This document shows, one piece after another, positions 33,538 to 45,205 of a stretch of DNA of 64,000 bases. The first letter of the stretch is position 1. Each line of letters starts with the position of its first letter. The DNA is taken from positions 23,851,641-23,915,640 of the forward strand of contig CM055095.1 of assembly GCA_029204225.1 (NCBI GenBank), in the 5' to 3' direction. A program made the position numbers and the translations under genes. This DNA comes from Diphasiastrum complanatum (Eukaryota; Streptophyta; Lycopodiopsida; Lycopodiales; Lycopodiaceae). The notes below the pieces were generated by a model that was given only the letters and a program-made list of their open reading frames with translations, made no database searches and had not been told where the DNA came from.

Positions 33538-36360
33538 GTTAGCAAGTATCTGTGAGATTAATTCTTTCAAATATTAGAATGTGCATGAACAACCTCAAGC
33601 ACAAAATCTTATTGTAAGTTCTTAGAAAATTTTGAATCTTTTTGGATAAACTTTTGATATTCAATGGTATTAATAACATGGTTGTAGCTATGTTGTTAGC
33701 AAGCCCTATACAAATATGAAGTGATTCAGGTATGCCATGAAGTAATTGAATCTACAATCATTTCACTTGGTGTGCAATCAAGAATGATATAAATTTATGG
33801 GAGATTAATTTAATCCGTTGTCAAAATCCATCAATAAAGATCTTATGTAGTCCAAATATGTTTGCATAGGATCTTTGAATTTTCCAAACAAACTTTCACC
33901 TCCTCCACATGTTTTGTACCTTCTATGGAAATCGGTAGACATGAAAAATGTTCTAGGTCGTGGATGGATGCTTTTGTTTGGCTACAAATCGAAGGTTATT
34001 TGTTCATACTCATTGCCTAAATATGATAGATTTGTTTTTTGAGTTGTGAAAGAAATAATTTTCTATTGTTGGAGTACCTAACAAATGAAGGCCTCAATTT
34101 TATGATTATAACTACAAGTGTTGATGGATCAATTATAATAATGTTAATCAAGATAATCAAAAAACATAGATTGCTTAATGCAACAGAAGAATTAGATGTG
34201 ATACATGAACATGATTCCAAGGGAATTGGATAAATTAACCAAGATGGCATGATGTTAAAGAAGTAGACAAGAGAGGATATTGTGGTGATACTTTCTACCT
34301 ATTTTATATAAATTTGATTTCCAAAAAGTAATATGATGCTTCATCACCCTCGTCTTTGTCCATCATTCTAATTTAATGAGAAAATAAGTTTAAGACTAAA
34401 GTTATCATTTCGAACAAGCTTTGGATCTACAATAATGCAACAAGCCGTTGTAAGTGACGTCCTCAGTTATGAGTACTTAAATTGCAAAACTTGAGCATCC
34501 AAGCTTATCAAACATCCCCCTAAAAAATGTTTAAGTAGGAGTGTAATGTATTTTTTATATATAGGTGTTCATAGGGAAATAATAATATCCATTGTAACTC
34601 TTGTTGGGCCAAAAAGGAATTTAAAAAATGAAGACAGTTCCCTGTTTAGACTCATGAAAGTGTTTTGAATAAGAATAACAAGCCAAAAATGGCCTAAAGT
34701 AGACTTAACATGAGCTAATAATGCCTAACTAGACTTTTTTAGGGCCTTTTTTGGCGAGGGATTGGTCTCATTAGAAAATCCTAAAAGGGGAAGGGCCCAA
34801 CTGTGCAATTTGTAGAACGATAGTGTTTTCTGTCCTTTGGGTCTAGATGTTTCACTAGACATTATCGAAGGTAACTCACTCGTAACACCAACCCATAAAC
34901 AATGAACTTCAAACTTGACGCTTTCTAGCAATTAACAAGGCTACTATATACTAGCTAGCTAGCCAAGAACTGACAATTTCCATCATATCGAACACCATTG
35001 TTATAAACGGAAAAGACTGATTGCCTCTCTACCAAAATGTGAAGTACAACCATCTACTTACACTATTAGAATAAAAACACAAGTGATTCCATAATGTCAA
35101 GAAAAGGTAGGTCCAGAATAGTCTTGCAAAAGAAAACACAATCACAAAATTATAATTAGATAAAGATCAACTATTACTAGTGACAACTTATTAATTCTTA
35201 ATATCTTTTACAAAAAGTCTAAGTACAATTGTGTACGTCAAACAAAACAATCATCAATCATTCATCAATGGATATTGTATAGTTGATGAATGAAAGATCC
35301 ATCTTCAAATTCCATATAGTGGACAAGCACAACTGTCTCTCGCTTTTCAGGATTTAGAATAAGATAAGATCTCTAACAAAAAAGGTAATTGTACGTCGAA
35401 TTATCACAAATAATCTCACCATTAACAAACAAATACTCACAAACATATTGCGCATGTATATAAGCATTACACATGGATGATGCAATTTGCTACAATGCAT
35501 GCGATTTTGCATGTTAAGGATGGAGAATGACATAGTCATTGCTTTTCTCAATTGCATGGAGAGTTCTTTTTCCTATCTTCATGGAAAGCATGCATGTTTG
35601 CATGTTTGTGCTTTAGACTTTCTACATGTCTTACTAATGGCCACTCATGCAGGCCAAAGTTCAAAGTTTAGTGGGAACATATTCATGTTAGTTCAGCCCT
35701 CAACCAAGGTTTAGGACTTAAAAGTTTTGGCTGCCACCTTAGAATATCCTTTAGCATTGACTTTTTTCCAAACTCCATTGACCAACCTCAATAGATAGTA
35801 TTCCATTTGCAAGGCAAGGCCCACAATGATTGTCTAAGATTGGATGCAAGGTAATTAGCTATTTTCAAATCTTAGTTGTCTAGGTTTGTGGCATAATGAT
35901 TATATTTTTTCTCCTTATCTCAAGAATTAAACTCTGATTTAAAATGTGTGGATAACAAAATGGCAACAATAAAAAAAAACCTATAAGAAATGGTTTGGTG
36001 AATCCATATAAATATTTTTTATTTAATGATAGTTGTTGGTGATGATGTCGGTGTGCATGGAGGTTGAGAGATTGGGCATGCATGCAAGAAAAAGACAGGG
36101 ACATGACTTTATAGCTATCCATGACTCGCATATAGATGTTCATCTAAAATGTGGACATGCATACAAGAAAAAGAGAGAAATATTACAAGAACTCTTTAGA
36201 TGCACCTCTATATGCAAGTAGTAAATAGCAAAAAGTCTAGTGTTTTCAAAGATAATGTCATGGTGGTGCTTCTTAATAACATGTTTCCAAACTATGTTAA
36301 TGTGATTTTTCACACTTGGTTATCTTCCTAATTAAACCTATAAGGCATGGTAGGTGTGTT
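33538..36360. other. Gene-free stretch
   Basis: AT-rich sequence with many ATGCATG-like words near 35450-36190. No coding similarity, RNA gene or structured repeat was recognised on either strand. Confidence 0.4.
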
Positions 36361-36435
36361 GCTAAGTAGGAAATGCAAGTTCGGAGAAATGCGAAGAAGC
36401 CGACACTGTTGAAAAATAGTTGAACAGTTGAATTA

Positions 36436-36522
36436 TGCTGAAGTGTCGCATTTCGAGAAAGCAGACACTGTCGCATTTCGGAAAAAGCCAACACTGTCGC
36501 ATTTCGGAAAAGCCGAAACTGT
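36436..36522 (+). repeat. ~26-bp tandem repeat (TGTCGCATTTCG unit)
   Basis: Three imperfect units read TGTCGCATTTCG followed by a G/A-rich AAAAGCC and an AACAC or AAAC step. Related fragments lie just upstream from 36376. Confidence 0.8.
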
Positions 36523-36879
36523 TAAAAACATAATTCATTTCTGCAGACTGTTGCGACACTTAGTGTATTTCTTTACAGTTGTACAGTTATGGTCCCCCAT
36601 ATCGCATTGAGTCTTGGCATCAATTTTTTTCCTTAGAATTACTCATTCCATTTAGGATCGTTCTGATCTCATCTCACTGATGTATATCTCGTTCGACCAA
36701 AGAGGACCACAATCTCTCTCTACAATTAAGTGCAAGTTTGCACCACAAGGTGTTTGTAGTTTCACGGGGTCAAATTAGTTACCGCTATCAAGCAAAGTAA
36801 GGAGCAAGGACAAAGAACCATAGGTACAAATGTCTCCTCAAATGAACCTATCCAATATTCACAATAAATGCAGATTTAG

Positions 36880-38715
36880 TTGAAGTTTGCTCTGTTGGAA
36901 ATGGTGAGCTCCTGCAACCTTGCCGAAGGGATCCCGAAAGACGAAGATGTCCCGAAGGACATAGATATCTCGAAGGCCGAACTGAAGGTCAAACACGACT
37001 AGAAGATCAAACACACCCTGAAGGACAAAGTGAAGGCCGAAGACAAAGTGTTTGAGGTTCATCCCTGCAGCCAAATAATCACAACCTCAAAACAAAAGAT
37101 GAACATAAAACAAACAATTCGAACTGACAGTTGGCAGCTCAATGAGCGTGGAGTCTTGTACTATCACGCTCAGCCGCTAGAAGCGATGTTGACACAAGGT
37201 AGCTAACTAATTGATTAGTGGAAACCTGTCTTGTAATTCACCGTTGAACTATCATGTAAACTCCACGTAGTGGATATATACATAGGGTAGATTGCTACAA
37301 TTAGTAGACTGAAAATGAGTAGTAGTAGAGAGTAGCATCAGCATTCTGTTAGCACTATCAGCTATGCATGAAGTTCTGCCAACGAGCATAACATAGCAAC
37401 TTCTGTAAAGAGGAGCGACAGGCCGCCAACGTGCGAGACACTGATCGACTCACTCAATACAAGGCACAAATACAAAATGCTCCCAGTTCTTCCATCTCTG
37501 ATTGTTGCATTGTCTTTGTTGATTGTTGATCGAATCATTCATAGTTTGTGATCTATAGTTGCTTGCTTAGGATCTTGTGATCTTGTGAAGCGTTTGATTT
37601 TGAACTTCATCTGGTCAATGACCGAACTCACAGAAGAACAGCCTCCAAAGGGAGACCCAAGGAGAGCTAAATGGATCAAAAAGGATGAATGCGCTATGCT
37701 GATCATCGTTTTGTCCATAAACGAAGAAATACTCATGCAGATTGAGTCATGAAGCATGGGAAAGATTAAAATACAAGTACGAGGTGAGGACTGCCGCTTC
37801 GGTGATGCACCTGTGCAATCAGTTGTAATCTATGTGATGGAATGACAATCAGTTGGATCAGCATGTCAAGAGGATCAAAACGATCTTCACTCAACTTTTT
37901 GCATATGGACAAGGGCACCAGGTCCTAGCAGCACGTCAACTGATGTACTTCATGAAAACTCTACCTACGTCCTATCAGCCGCTGAGAATGCTCATTCTGA
38001 GCTTACCAGACATGACATTCCAACGAGCTATCAGTCTTGTTGTTGATGAGAGATTGATGAGAGACGAAGGAGAAGGAAGAGTGACCAAGAGAAGCCTCTT
38101 TTCACAAAAGGAAAGCAATGTATGCCGAATGATCGAGAAAAGAACAAACAAGCTGCTGATCGTTGGATCCAGAGAAGGTAATCTCTACCAAGCCAAGATA
38201 ATCAATAGTTCTGATAGCATACTAAATGCATCAGAAAACGAAGATCAACTCTTGCACAGAAGAATGTATCATCTGAACATGAGAGGACATGAGCAGAAAA
38301 GACATAGTCACAAGTATGAAGAATCCAGACCCGACACCAACTATTGTGAAGCTTGCCAAAAGGGCAAACAACATCGAAGTCCATTTGTACATGAGGGAAG
38401 AAGAGCCAAAGAAAGTTCTTGAGCTCGTCCACTCAGATGTCTATGGACCGATGAAAGTCGATTCGCTCTCAAGATCAAGGTACTTCCTGGCGTTCATTGA
38501 TGACTATAGCCGGATGACAACAATATACTAACTTGAAGAAAAAGTCAGAAGTGTTTGACTCTTTCAAGAAGTTCATGGCATTCGCAGAGAGACACACCTC
38601 GAAGAAGGTACAGACCATGAGGTCTGACAATGGAAGTGAGTACAAGAGCAAGGAGTTCTCAAGCTTCTGCCACCTTAGCAATGTGGCAAAGCATTTTGTG
38701 CATACATGCCCTTAA
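36880..38715 (+). mobile_element. Ty1/copia fossil: LTR-like leader, gag, GAG-pre-integrase and integrase parts
   Basis: 37600-38100 is gag-like (QLMYFMKTLPTSYQPLRMLI). 38130-38400 has the GAG-pre-integrase pattern, with a Cys/His block ending CEACQKGKQHRSPF. 38410-38715 is an integrase core (LVHSDVYGPMKVDSLSRSRY, then FIDDYSRMTTIY, then MRSDNGSEYKSKEF). 36900-37050 carries short CCGAAGG(A/C)-type repeats. Upstream sequence to about 37500 may be its LTR, but the second LTR was not found. No reverse transcriptase is present. Old, with several breaks. Confidence 0.75.
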
Positions 38716-39780
38716 ATTAGCACTAACTTTGAAGTTGACTTTTGCAAAAACTCCATTGACCAATGACTTTTGCGAGGCAATGCCAACAAGTTTATTGTAG
38801 AAAACATAATTCATCATCCTGTTTTATTTTAAAGAAAAGGTGTCCTAGTGATGTTCATGTATGGTTTTGTGAGAACAAAAGCGAAGACAATGGCTTAATC
38901 TCATTTTCCAAGGAATCTTCTCTTTTTTTCAAGATAAGCATGCTAATAGGATCTTGATGTCTTGCAAAGCTTTGCATCTATTTGACTGGGCTTCTACTAC
39001 TTTGCAAAGGGAACTAAGGTCTTTCAGAAACTCCAAGGTTGAAATTTCTTTTTTTGGTGTTCACCATAATGGATTACATTCCAAGAGGTGTTCACATTTG
39101 ACAACAATTTCATTTCTGCTAGACCTCATGCTCAACTACAATGTACTAGCACTTACTAGTTTCTTAAATTTCTATGGGTTTCTTCAGAGTTTGATGCTTC
39201 TTCTTGTTATTCTTTCAAACGATCTTTGGCAAATGACACACAACACGTACTTAACATGTGCAGCAAGTTTAGCATGATATGCTTAATGGTTGGATCACAG
39301 TAGTCTAATCCAGGAATCCATACTTTCCACATCTAATGACTTACAAAACAGCATATACTAACTAACTCATCTATTTGTGAATGAACGAACAAGGAAACGT
39401 TAAAGTCTTACAAGCAAAATAATGTACACGTTGTTTGCTGAAAATCTTAACACAAGCATTCTCTTTTGCTCAGACTTTTGTTGATTGCTCAATTTCCAGA
39501 ACAAAAAACACAATCAATATGCTAAATTCAAGCACAGTTGATCTTAGACATCCAGGTGAGCCAAATTGAGTGCAATAGCTTCAAAAATTACAACTTTCTG
39601 ATTCTCGAGTCAACACCAATGGGAACAAAGCTAAAAAAAATTTGCAAGAAGACTAAACTTCGGATGGCACCATGAACCCATTAAACGCCCCTATAAGTAA
39701 ATGATTACAATTTCAGACAAACAGAAACTGTTCTGAGAGAATGAGCTGAACTATATTCTGAAATGATAAATAATCATCTC
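38716..39780. other. Gene-free stretch downstream of the kinase gene
   Basis: No recognisable coding sequence. It should contain the kinase 3' UTR and possibly a small terminal exon on the minus strand, but neither could be fixed from sequence alone. Confidence 0.4.
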
Positions 39781-39792
39781 CCAACCACAATC

Positions 39793-40647
39793 TCACAGTG
39801 AACATACCTTTACACTCAGGCTTTCATCAATAGATCTGAAAAAAGGCAATATGCTCCTGAAAATTTCCTCTTCTGTCCTGGCAGCATTTACTGTCAAAAG
39901 TTTGCCCAAAGACCTGTAATGCTCTATGACAGGGAGAGTCACTTCATTAAAAACTCTAAAACGTTTCCTGATGGTGTCTAGATTGTCATCAATCCGACCT
40001 TGATCCCGAGATAGAAGTCTGACCTCCATCTGTTCTAGACTGCAATCTAAGAACAGCACAAATTGTGGATCAATACCAATAAGCTTATCATATACTACAC
40101 GGTTTTCCTCACTCCGAGGAAAACCATCAACTAAAAGAACTCTCGAACTTCCATCTTGCATTGCGCGGTTTAGCAGGTTCACTGTCACTTGTGAGGGTAC
40201 AATTTTGCCTTCCTTGATGATATTTTGAATAGCTCTTCCTTCAACAGAATCACAATTTATTTCAGCTCGCAACAAATCTCCGACGTTGAGATGCTCAAGC
40301 CCAAATGCTTTGGCCAATTTTGCACACTGTGTGCCCTTTCCACTTCCAGGTCCACCGAGCACAAACACTAGCTTTCGTTCCCTGAACAAAGGCATGCTAC
40401 GCTCATCAAAAGGCACAGAAGATGAATACCTCCTGTATTTGAAGCTGGAAACCCCATCCCTTTGCTTGCCAGAGGTGGAAACCTGAGCCCTGAGACCGAA
40501 TGATGCATCACATGGACATAATGGACTGATCTCACACTGCCCAAATGCTATCTTCTGCTGCTCGACTAAGTTTTTGATATAGACTGCACAATGTGAGTGG
40601 TGGAGACGTCTGAGCGAGTGTAAGATTGTCTCTGGAAGGAAACCCAT
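39793..40647 (-). CDS. UMP-CMP kinase, probably mitochondrial or plastid (At4g25280-like)
   Basis: A nucleoside monophosphate kinase that transfers phosphate from ATP to UMP or CMP, feeding pyrimidine nucleotide pools. The 284-residue ORF has a ~90-residue N-terminal extension rich in Ser, Arg and His, typical of an organelle-targeting peptide. The core has the P-loop GGPGSGKGTQC (residues 98-108), the NMP-binding NVGDLLRAEI (121-130), the DGFPRSEENR motif (174-183) and the lid region RDQGRIDDN (214-222). All expected motifs are present and uninterrupted. The coding region is one exon, whereas plant relatives usually have introns. However, AAG|GTATGT, a good donor, sits at residue 280 (donor at 39807), so the true C-terminus may be spliced to a further short exon as in longer relatives. 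The choice between UMP-CMP kinase and adenylate kinase rests on overall resemblance. Confidence 0.9.
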   Translation of the reverse strand: MGFLPETILHSLRRLHHSHCAVYIKNLVEQQKIAFGQCEISPLCPCDASFGLRAQVSTSGKQRDGVSSFKYRRYSSSVPFDERSMPLFRERKLVFVLGGPGSGKGTQCAKLAKAFGLEHLNVGDLLRAEINCDSVEGRAIQNIIKEGKIVPSQVTVNLLNRAMQDGSSRVLLVDGFPRSEENRVVYDKLIGIDPQFVLFLDCSLEQMEVRLLSRDQGRIDDNLDTIRKRFRVFNEVTLPVIEHYRSLGKLLTVNAARTEEEIFRSILPFFRSIDESLSVKVCSL

Positions 40648-41010
40648 TACTAAAAAATGCTCACCGTTGAAATATTTCTTTTGTACTACACGATAAATAG
40701 ATTATAGAAGCAGGATCAAAGGATTTGAAGTGCTGAAACCAGAAAATGTGTGTAGTAATATTGCTAGATCCAGAAAGAAATTTAGGCATAATTCAAAAGG
40801 AAATTTAGCAGCTAATGACAGCTTAATAGAATGAGCAAGCCTAGACAGGAACGGGTGTTCGCCAGATAACGATCGCCATCGCTGATCAGAAAATGAACAA
40901 GGTGAAAGCAGATCGAAATGCAAGAATGGGGAATGTGAATTAGGGTTAGGGCTGGGTTGGATGGGCTCAAATCCTGTATGAGGTCTGCCCACAAACCCCA
41001 TCACCCACAA
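40648..41010 (-). promoter_or_regulatory. Upstream region of the kinase gene
   Basis: This holds the presumed 5' UTR and promoter. A short duplication CAAACCCCATCACC occurs at about 40992-41022. No TATA box was fixed. The overlapping open frame of 102 codons has no recognisable product. Confidence 0.3.
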
Positions 41011-41022
41011 ACCCCATCACCT

Positions 41023-42120
41023 AGTTTGTAGATATCAGATTTTAAGGGACCATCACCTAATTTGTATAAATTAGATCTCATTTTGCTCTACTACTATGAA
41101 TAGGGAGCTTGTTTAGGATGAAATTTTAAAATTTAAAAGCCCTCATGGATGGAATGTACAAATGTATAGCCTTGTGAGAGGGGTTTGAACTTTGGGAGTC
41201 GGGACCAAAGAAACTTTAGATGCCAAGCTAACCAAGTGAGCAAGCCCTTGGATAACCACAAAGGCCTTGCTATGTCATATTGCGTATTTTAACTTTGTGA
41301 AGATTAAGAGAATATAGAAAAATAGCTTAGTAAAACCTTGATGGTTGTTGTTAACTAAAAACTGTTTTATGGAATGATGTTCCTTTTTGGTAAATCCAAC
41401 GATTTCAGCACTATGGCAAGGCTTTCACGGCATAATACAACAACAATAACTCAAATACATACATTTAAAACTTTGATAGACAATAACAAAGTTCGGTACA
41501 GACAATAGAAACTTCAAGCTCTTATATGGTACAATTTGTGTCTTTTTATCTTTTAGAAGACGAGTTTGGACTTGTAAATCTAAATTGCTAAACCTTCTTA
41601 TTAAGTTCACATGAAGAGATATGACATGATAAGATTTCTTGATGATTATTATTCTGTTGTATTAGACAACACATTAACCAAACAAAGTCATCCTAGAAAA
41701 GACTCCTGCTTGCCTCTGCTTTCCAATCTAACACTGATTAGATAAAGTGAAAACTACCGTAGATCTTGCAGGTCAACAAAGGCTATAGGGTAAGTAGTTA
41801 GCTTGGTAATCCGCACCAGTCATTGTGAAAATTACAAAATGATGAACACGTGAATGATTGATTCTCCACCTTTGCATGAAGTATAAGTTTAAGTAACATG
41901 AGAGCATGATAAGATTTGATGCACTTTTAGGTGATTTACATCTAATTTGCATATTGTCATATATTTTGAATCTAAAATATATCTATGTTTTTGATAAGTT
42001 TGTGTTTTATAATAACAAAATTGATATTTGTGAAATTTTCTTTTGATGTTCAAACAAGTGCTTATTAGCGTTTTTGCTAAAGAGGTAAGTATCAGTAAGT
42101 TAAGTTATTGTGACTATTCA
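41023..42120. other. Gene-free stretch
   Basis: AT-rich, with no recognisable gene or repeat structure on either strand. Confidence 0.4.
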
Positions 42121-42285
42121 TCTATATATATTAAAACTTTAATGTCACAAGTAGTGCTCACGCCATGATGGGCAGCGTGAGCGCTGCCCATGACCCTTTT
42201 TTTTAAAAAATGTTCCCCCCCCCCCATTTTAAACTTAACAGACCAATTCTGGCCGCCCGCTCAAGTGGGCGGGCAAACATATTAG
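42121..42285 (+). mobile_element. Probable short non-autonomous Helitron
   Basis: It starts TCTATATATATTAAAACTTT, a typical plant Helitron 5' end preceded by A. Near the 3' end is a GC-rich hairpin, GCCCGCTCA (42255-42263) against TGGGCGGGC (42266-42274) with a two-base loop. TTAG then T follows about ten bases later, close to the CTRR-T rule. An internal inverted pair GGGCAGCG...CGCTGCCC lies near 42170-42193. No Rep/helicase is encoded. The non-canonical last bases keep this short of certain. Confidence 0.6.
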
Positions 42286-42539
42286 TTTGTTTTATGAACA
42301 TTTTAAGTTGCAAGAGCTTACACTGTCACAATCACTACCACAAAAGTAGTAAAAGTTTTTACAATCGTAGAACTACGATGACATAGTGAGATTTAAACAG
42401 ATTAAGAATTGCATACGAAGGGCAAATCATATGCGATAGTCGCTAAATAGGTGATTTTCATTTGATGATAGTTTATGACAATGGGCTTAATATTTTGATC
42501 ACGAAATATGTCTGCCATTTTGAGAATTTAAAGTTGTCA

Positions 42540-42795
42540 AAAATTGAAGAATATTCATGATCAATATTCAAAATAATCATGATCATTATGCATAATACTT
42601 TAGTATTTACGATCAGTTTTCATGGGTATTCATGATCAGTATTCACAATAATTACGATTAGTGTTCACACCAATCACGAGTATTCACAATCAATATTCAC
42701 GAGTATTCACAATCAATATTCACAATAATCATGATCAATATTCACAATATTAACGATCAGTTCTCACAATATTCATTATCACTATTCAAGATATT
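42540..42795 (+). repeat. Degenerate tandem repeats of ATTCATGATCA / ATTCACAAT
   Basis: Roughly a dozen imperfect ~20-base units mixing CATGATCA and TATTCACAA words run up to the copia gag fragment. It may be the leader of that element. Confidence 0.75.
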
Positions 42796-43894
42796 CGCTT
42801 TTTTATCAAATCTCTATGAGACTCATGATGTAACCACTAGATTACATCTTAGAAAGAAGTTCTGTACTCTTAGCATGTCTAATTCTATTGCCATCACTTC
42901 TCACATCAACAGCTTTAAATCTTTACTGGATCAGTTATCAGCTGTAGGATGTGCTATTCAAGATAATGATGCCGTTATGACCTTGCTTTCTTCTCTTCCA
43001 AAGTCGTATGAGCACTTTGTGGTGATGATCTTCACACAACCTGACTTCACTCTTCAAAAGGTGATCGGTCATCTTCTTCAAAAAGAAATGTGAAGAAAGA
43101 CCAATGGCCTATCCATCAAAGACAAATCGATGGCCCTGTACACCAAGAAGAAAGACTATTCCAAGGGCAAGAATAAAGTGCAGCAGTAGCAACAACAAAA
43201 GCCTCACACTCAAGGTGAGAATAGTGAATCGCGCAAGAAGCTTTTCTACAGATATTGCAAGAGAGCCAATCACGACATCAAAAAGTGTCGTATCTGCATC
43301 TACAACGAGGCAAAGAAGCAACAACAACAGTAGCCAGATTCCTCCAATGCGACAGAATTCAAGGAGCAAGATACACACCTAATAATGGCTTACAACAATG
43401 GCAAAGAAGACCATGATAGCTAGTACTTGGACAGCGGCGCTACACATTACCTCTCGCAAGGAATGGTCTACCAAGTATGCAGCTTACAGTAGAGATCAAC
43501 TCATCTACCTCGGAGATTCAAGCACCATACATGTGGAAGGCAAAGGGACAGTCAAGATCGCGTTCAAAAATGATATTTCTATTTATGTCATCAATGTTCT
43601 TCACGTACCTCAGTTGTCAAAGAACCTGTTGTTAGTTTCTAAGATAACTGATGAGGGCTACACTGTTACTTTCTCATCTGAACAGTGTACAATCTGCGAT
43701 GAAGATACTACTCTGACTACATGCACTAGAGTCGAAAATCTTTACATACTCTCTAATTCAGTTGCATTAGCTAGTATCTCTAATGAAAATGTAAACGATA
43801 ATGCTATTCTGTGGCATAGTCGATTTGGACACGTGAATACAAGATCACTTTCCTATATGCATTGTAATAACTTAGATGATGGAATGCACTTGCT
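42731..43894 (+). mobile_element. Ty1/copia fossil: gag, protease and GAG-pre-integrase parts
   Basis: 42731-43093 is gag of the UBN2 type (LHLRKKFCTLSMSNSIAITS, then LLSSLPKSYEHFV). 43398-43894 covers the protease and linker (VLHVPQLSKNLLLVSKITDE) and the pre-integrase LWHSRFGHVN. It is cut off where the minus-strand element D begins. Broken. Confidence 0.75.
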
Positions 43895-45205
43895 TGATTG
43901 AAGTAGACAATACTAGTAGAATTGCCCCTCTTTCTATAAAGAGCATAAAAGCTTCCAAATGATCTGATCAAGAGTGAATTTCAGCAACCTAATATACTTC
44001 CAAAATTACTTGTAAAAGATCTAAATGGAACTTAATGAGGATGCAACACAATCTACTATCCAATCACAAGCAAAAATTGATCAAAATTGATGAAAAATTG
44101 ATCTAATTTGGTGCATAAGTCAAGCAATGGTTGGACTGAACCTAAATCACTTTAGGAGGTGTCCTCTACACCTTAGAACAGCCTTGAAGAGTCCCCAAAA
44201 ATCTGATCTTCCCTTTCCTTGAATTCTAGAAAGCCTTCTCTATGAAATCACCTCCAAAACTCGCTTAGAAATCAATGCTTGGAGCAAGCAAAACCTTGGT
44301 AATGTGGATTGAATTCAACTTTGCCTCTGGTTTTAGACACCTAAACACCTGCAAATGAAGTCACACAACACCAATCTCCAATGGATTTGACTCACTTTGA
44401 GTTCTAGAATCAATGCTAGATGCTAAGATCCAATCTACACAAGATTTAGATCAAAAACTGTGGTCAAATTGAATGAAAACCAAGGATTTAGCTCATTTCA
44501 GCCTTTAGGCTCTGATACCATGTTAAAATTACAACAAATTGAAGGATTTTAAAACACTTGAAATGATGAGGGAAACAATAAATTATGATCTCATAAGATT
44601 AGCACAACTTGAACCATCAAAATCCATCAAGAATCTATGCTTGAACCTCACCAAATGGCCCAAATCCTTGAAGAAGCCTTCACACGTGTGAAAGTACGGC
44701 CTACCACAGTCTGAGCACTGTACACCAGACCCACATTCAATCCTATAATGATTAGGAATCACAAGAACTCAAAGAATTAAGAACATAGAGAGCAATTGCA
44801 CCAATATGAGAGAAAAATCATGAAATTGCTTGATTGATTTTGGTGACATTTCATCAACTATATATACATGATCCATCATGGTTTTGGGCAGGTATGAGTA
44901 GCCCTTAACCTATCCCTAATGCTAATTTTGGTGGATCTTTCATCCCTACCAAGTTAGGGTTGAAATCTTGGAGATCCCTCAACAATGTAAAAAAATACCA
45001 AAAATAGCTCCTACTTTTTCTCTCTTGTATCTAAGCATAATTTGGACTCAGTTCAAAGGTTCTATCACTTAGGTCTACTTGAGAACATCCTTATGAATGG
45101 AATTCTATGCTATTTGGCATGTGTGACAAGCCACATCATGGCCATCTAACTATTTACAAGCCATATGACCAAAACTAGTCAAGCTAGAATTGTGAATTTT
45201 TAACA
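43895..45205 (-). mobile_element. Element D: partial LTR element (5' LTR, Met primer-binding site, leader)
   Basis: The LTR is 44521-45205 (685 bp; on the + strand TGTTAAAATT...TTTTTAACA). The primer-binding site TGGTATCAGAGCC is at 44508-44520 on the minus strand, with leader to about 43895. No coding part is seen. LTR edges and the CACACGTGTG palindrome (44681-44690) resemble elements B and H. Broken; the far end is missing. Confidence 0.75.

Noticed and set aside
39793-40647. Kinase as a dead processed retrocopy
   Set aside because: No poly(A) trace or flanking duplication was seen, all motifs are intact, and a strong splice donor is present near its end.
40702-41010. 102-codon open frame upstream of the kinase
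   Set aside because: It overlaps the presumed promoter and 5' UTR and has no family resemblance.
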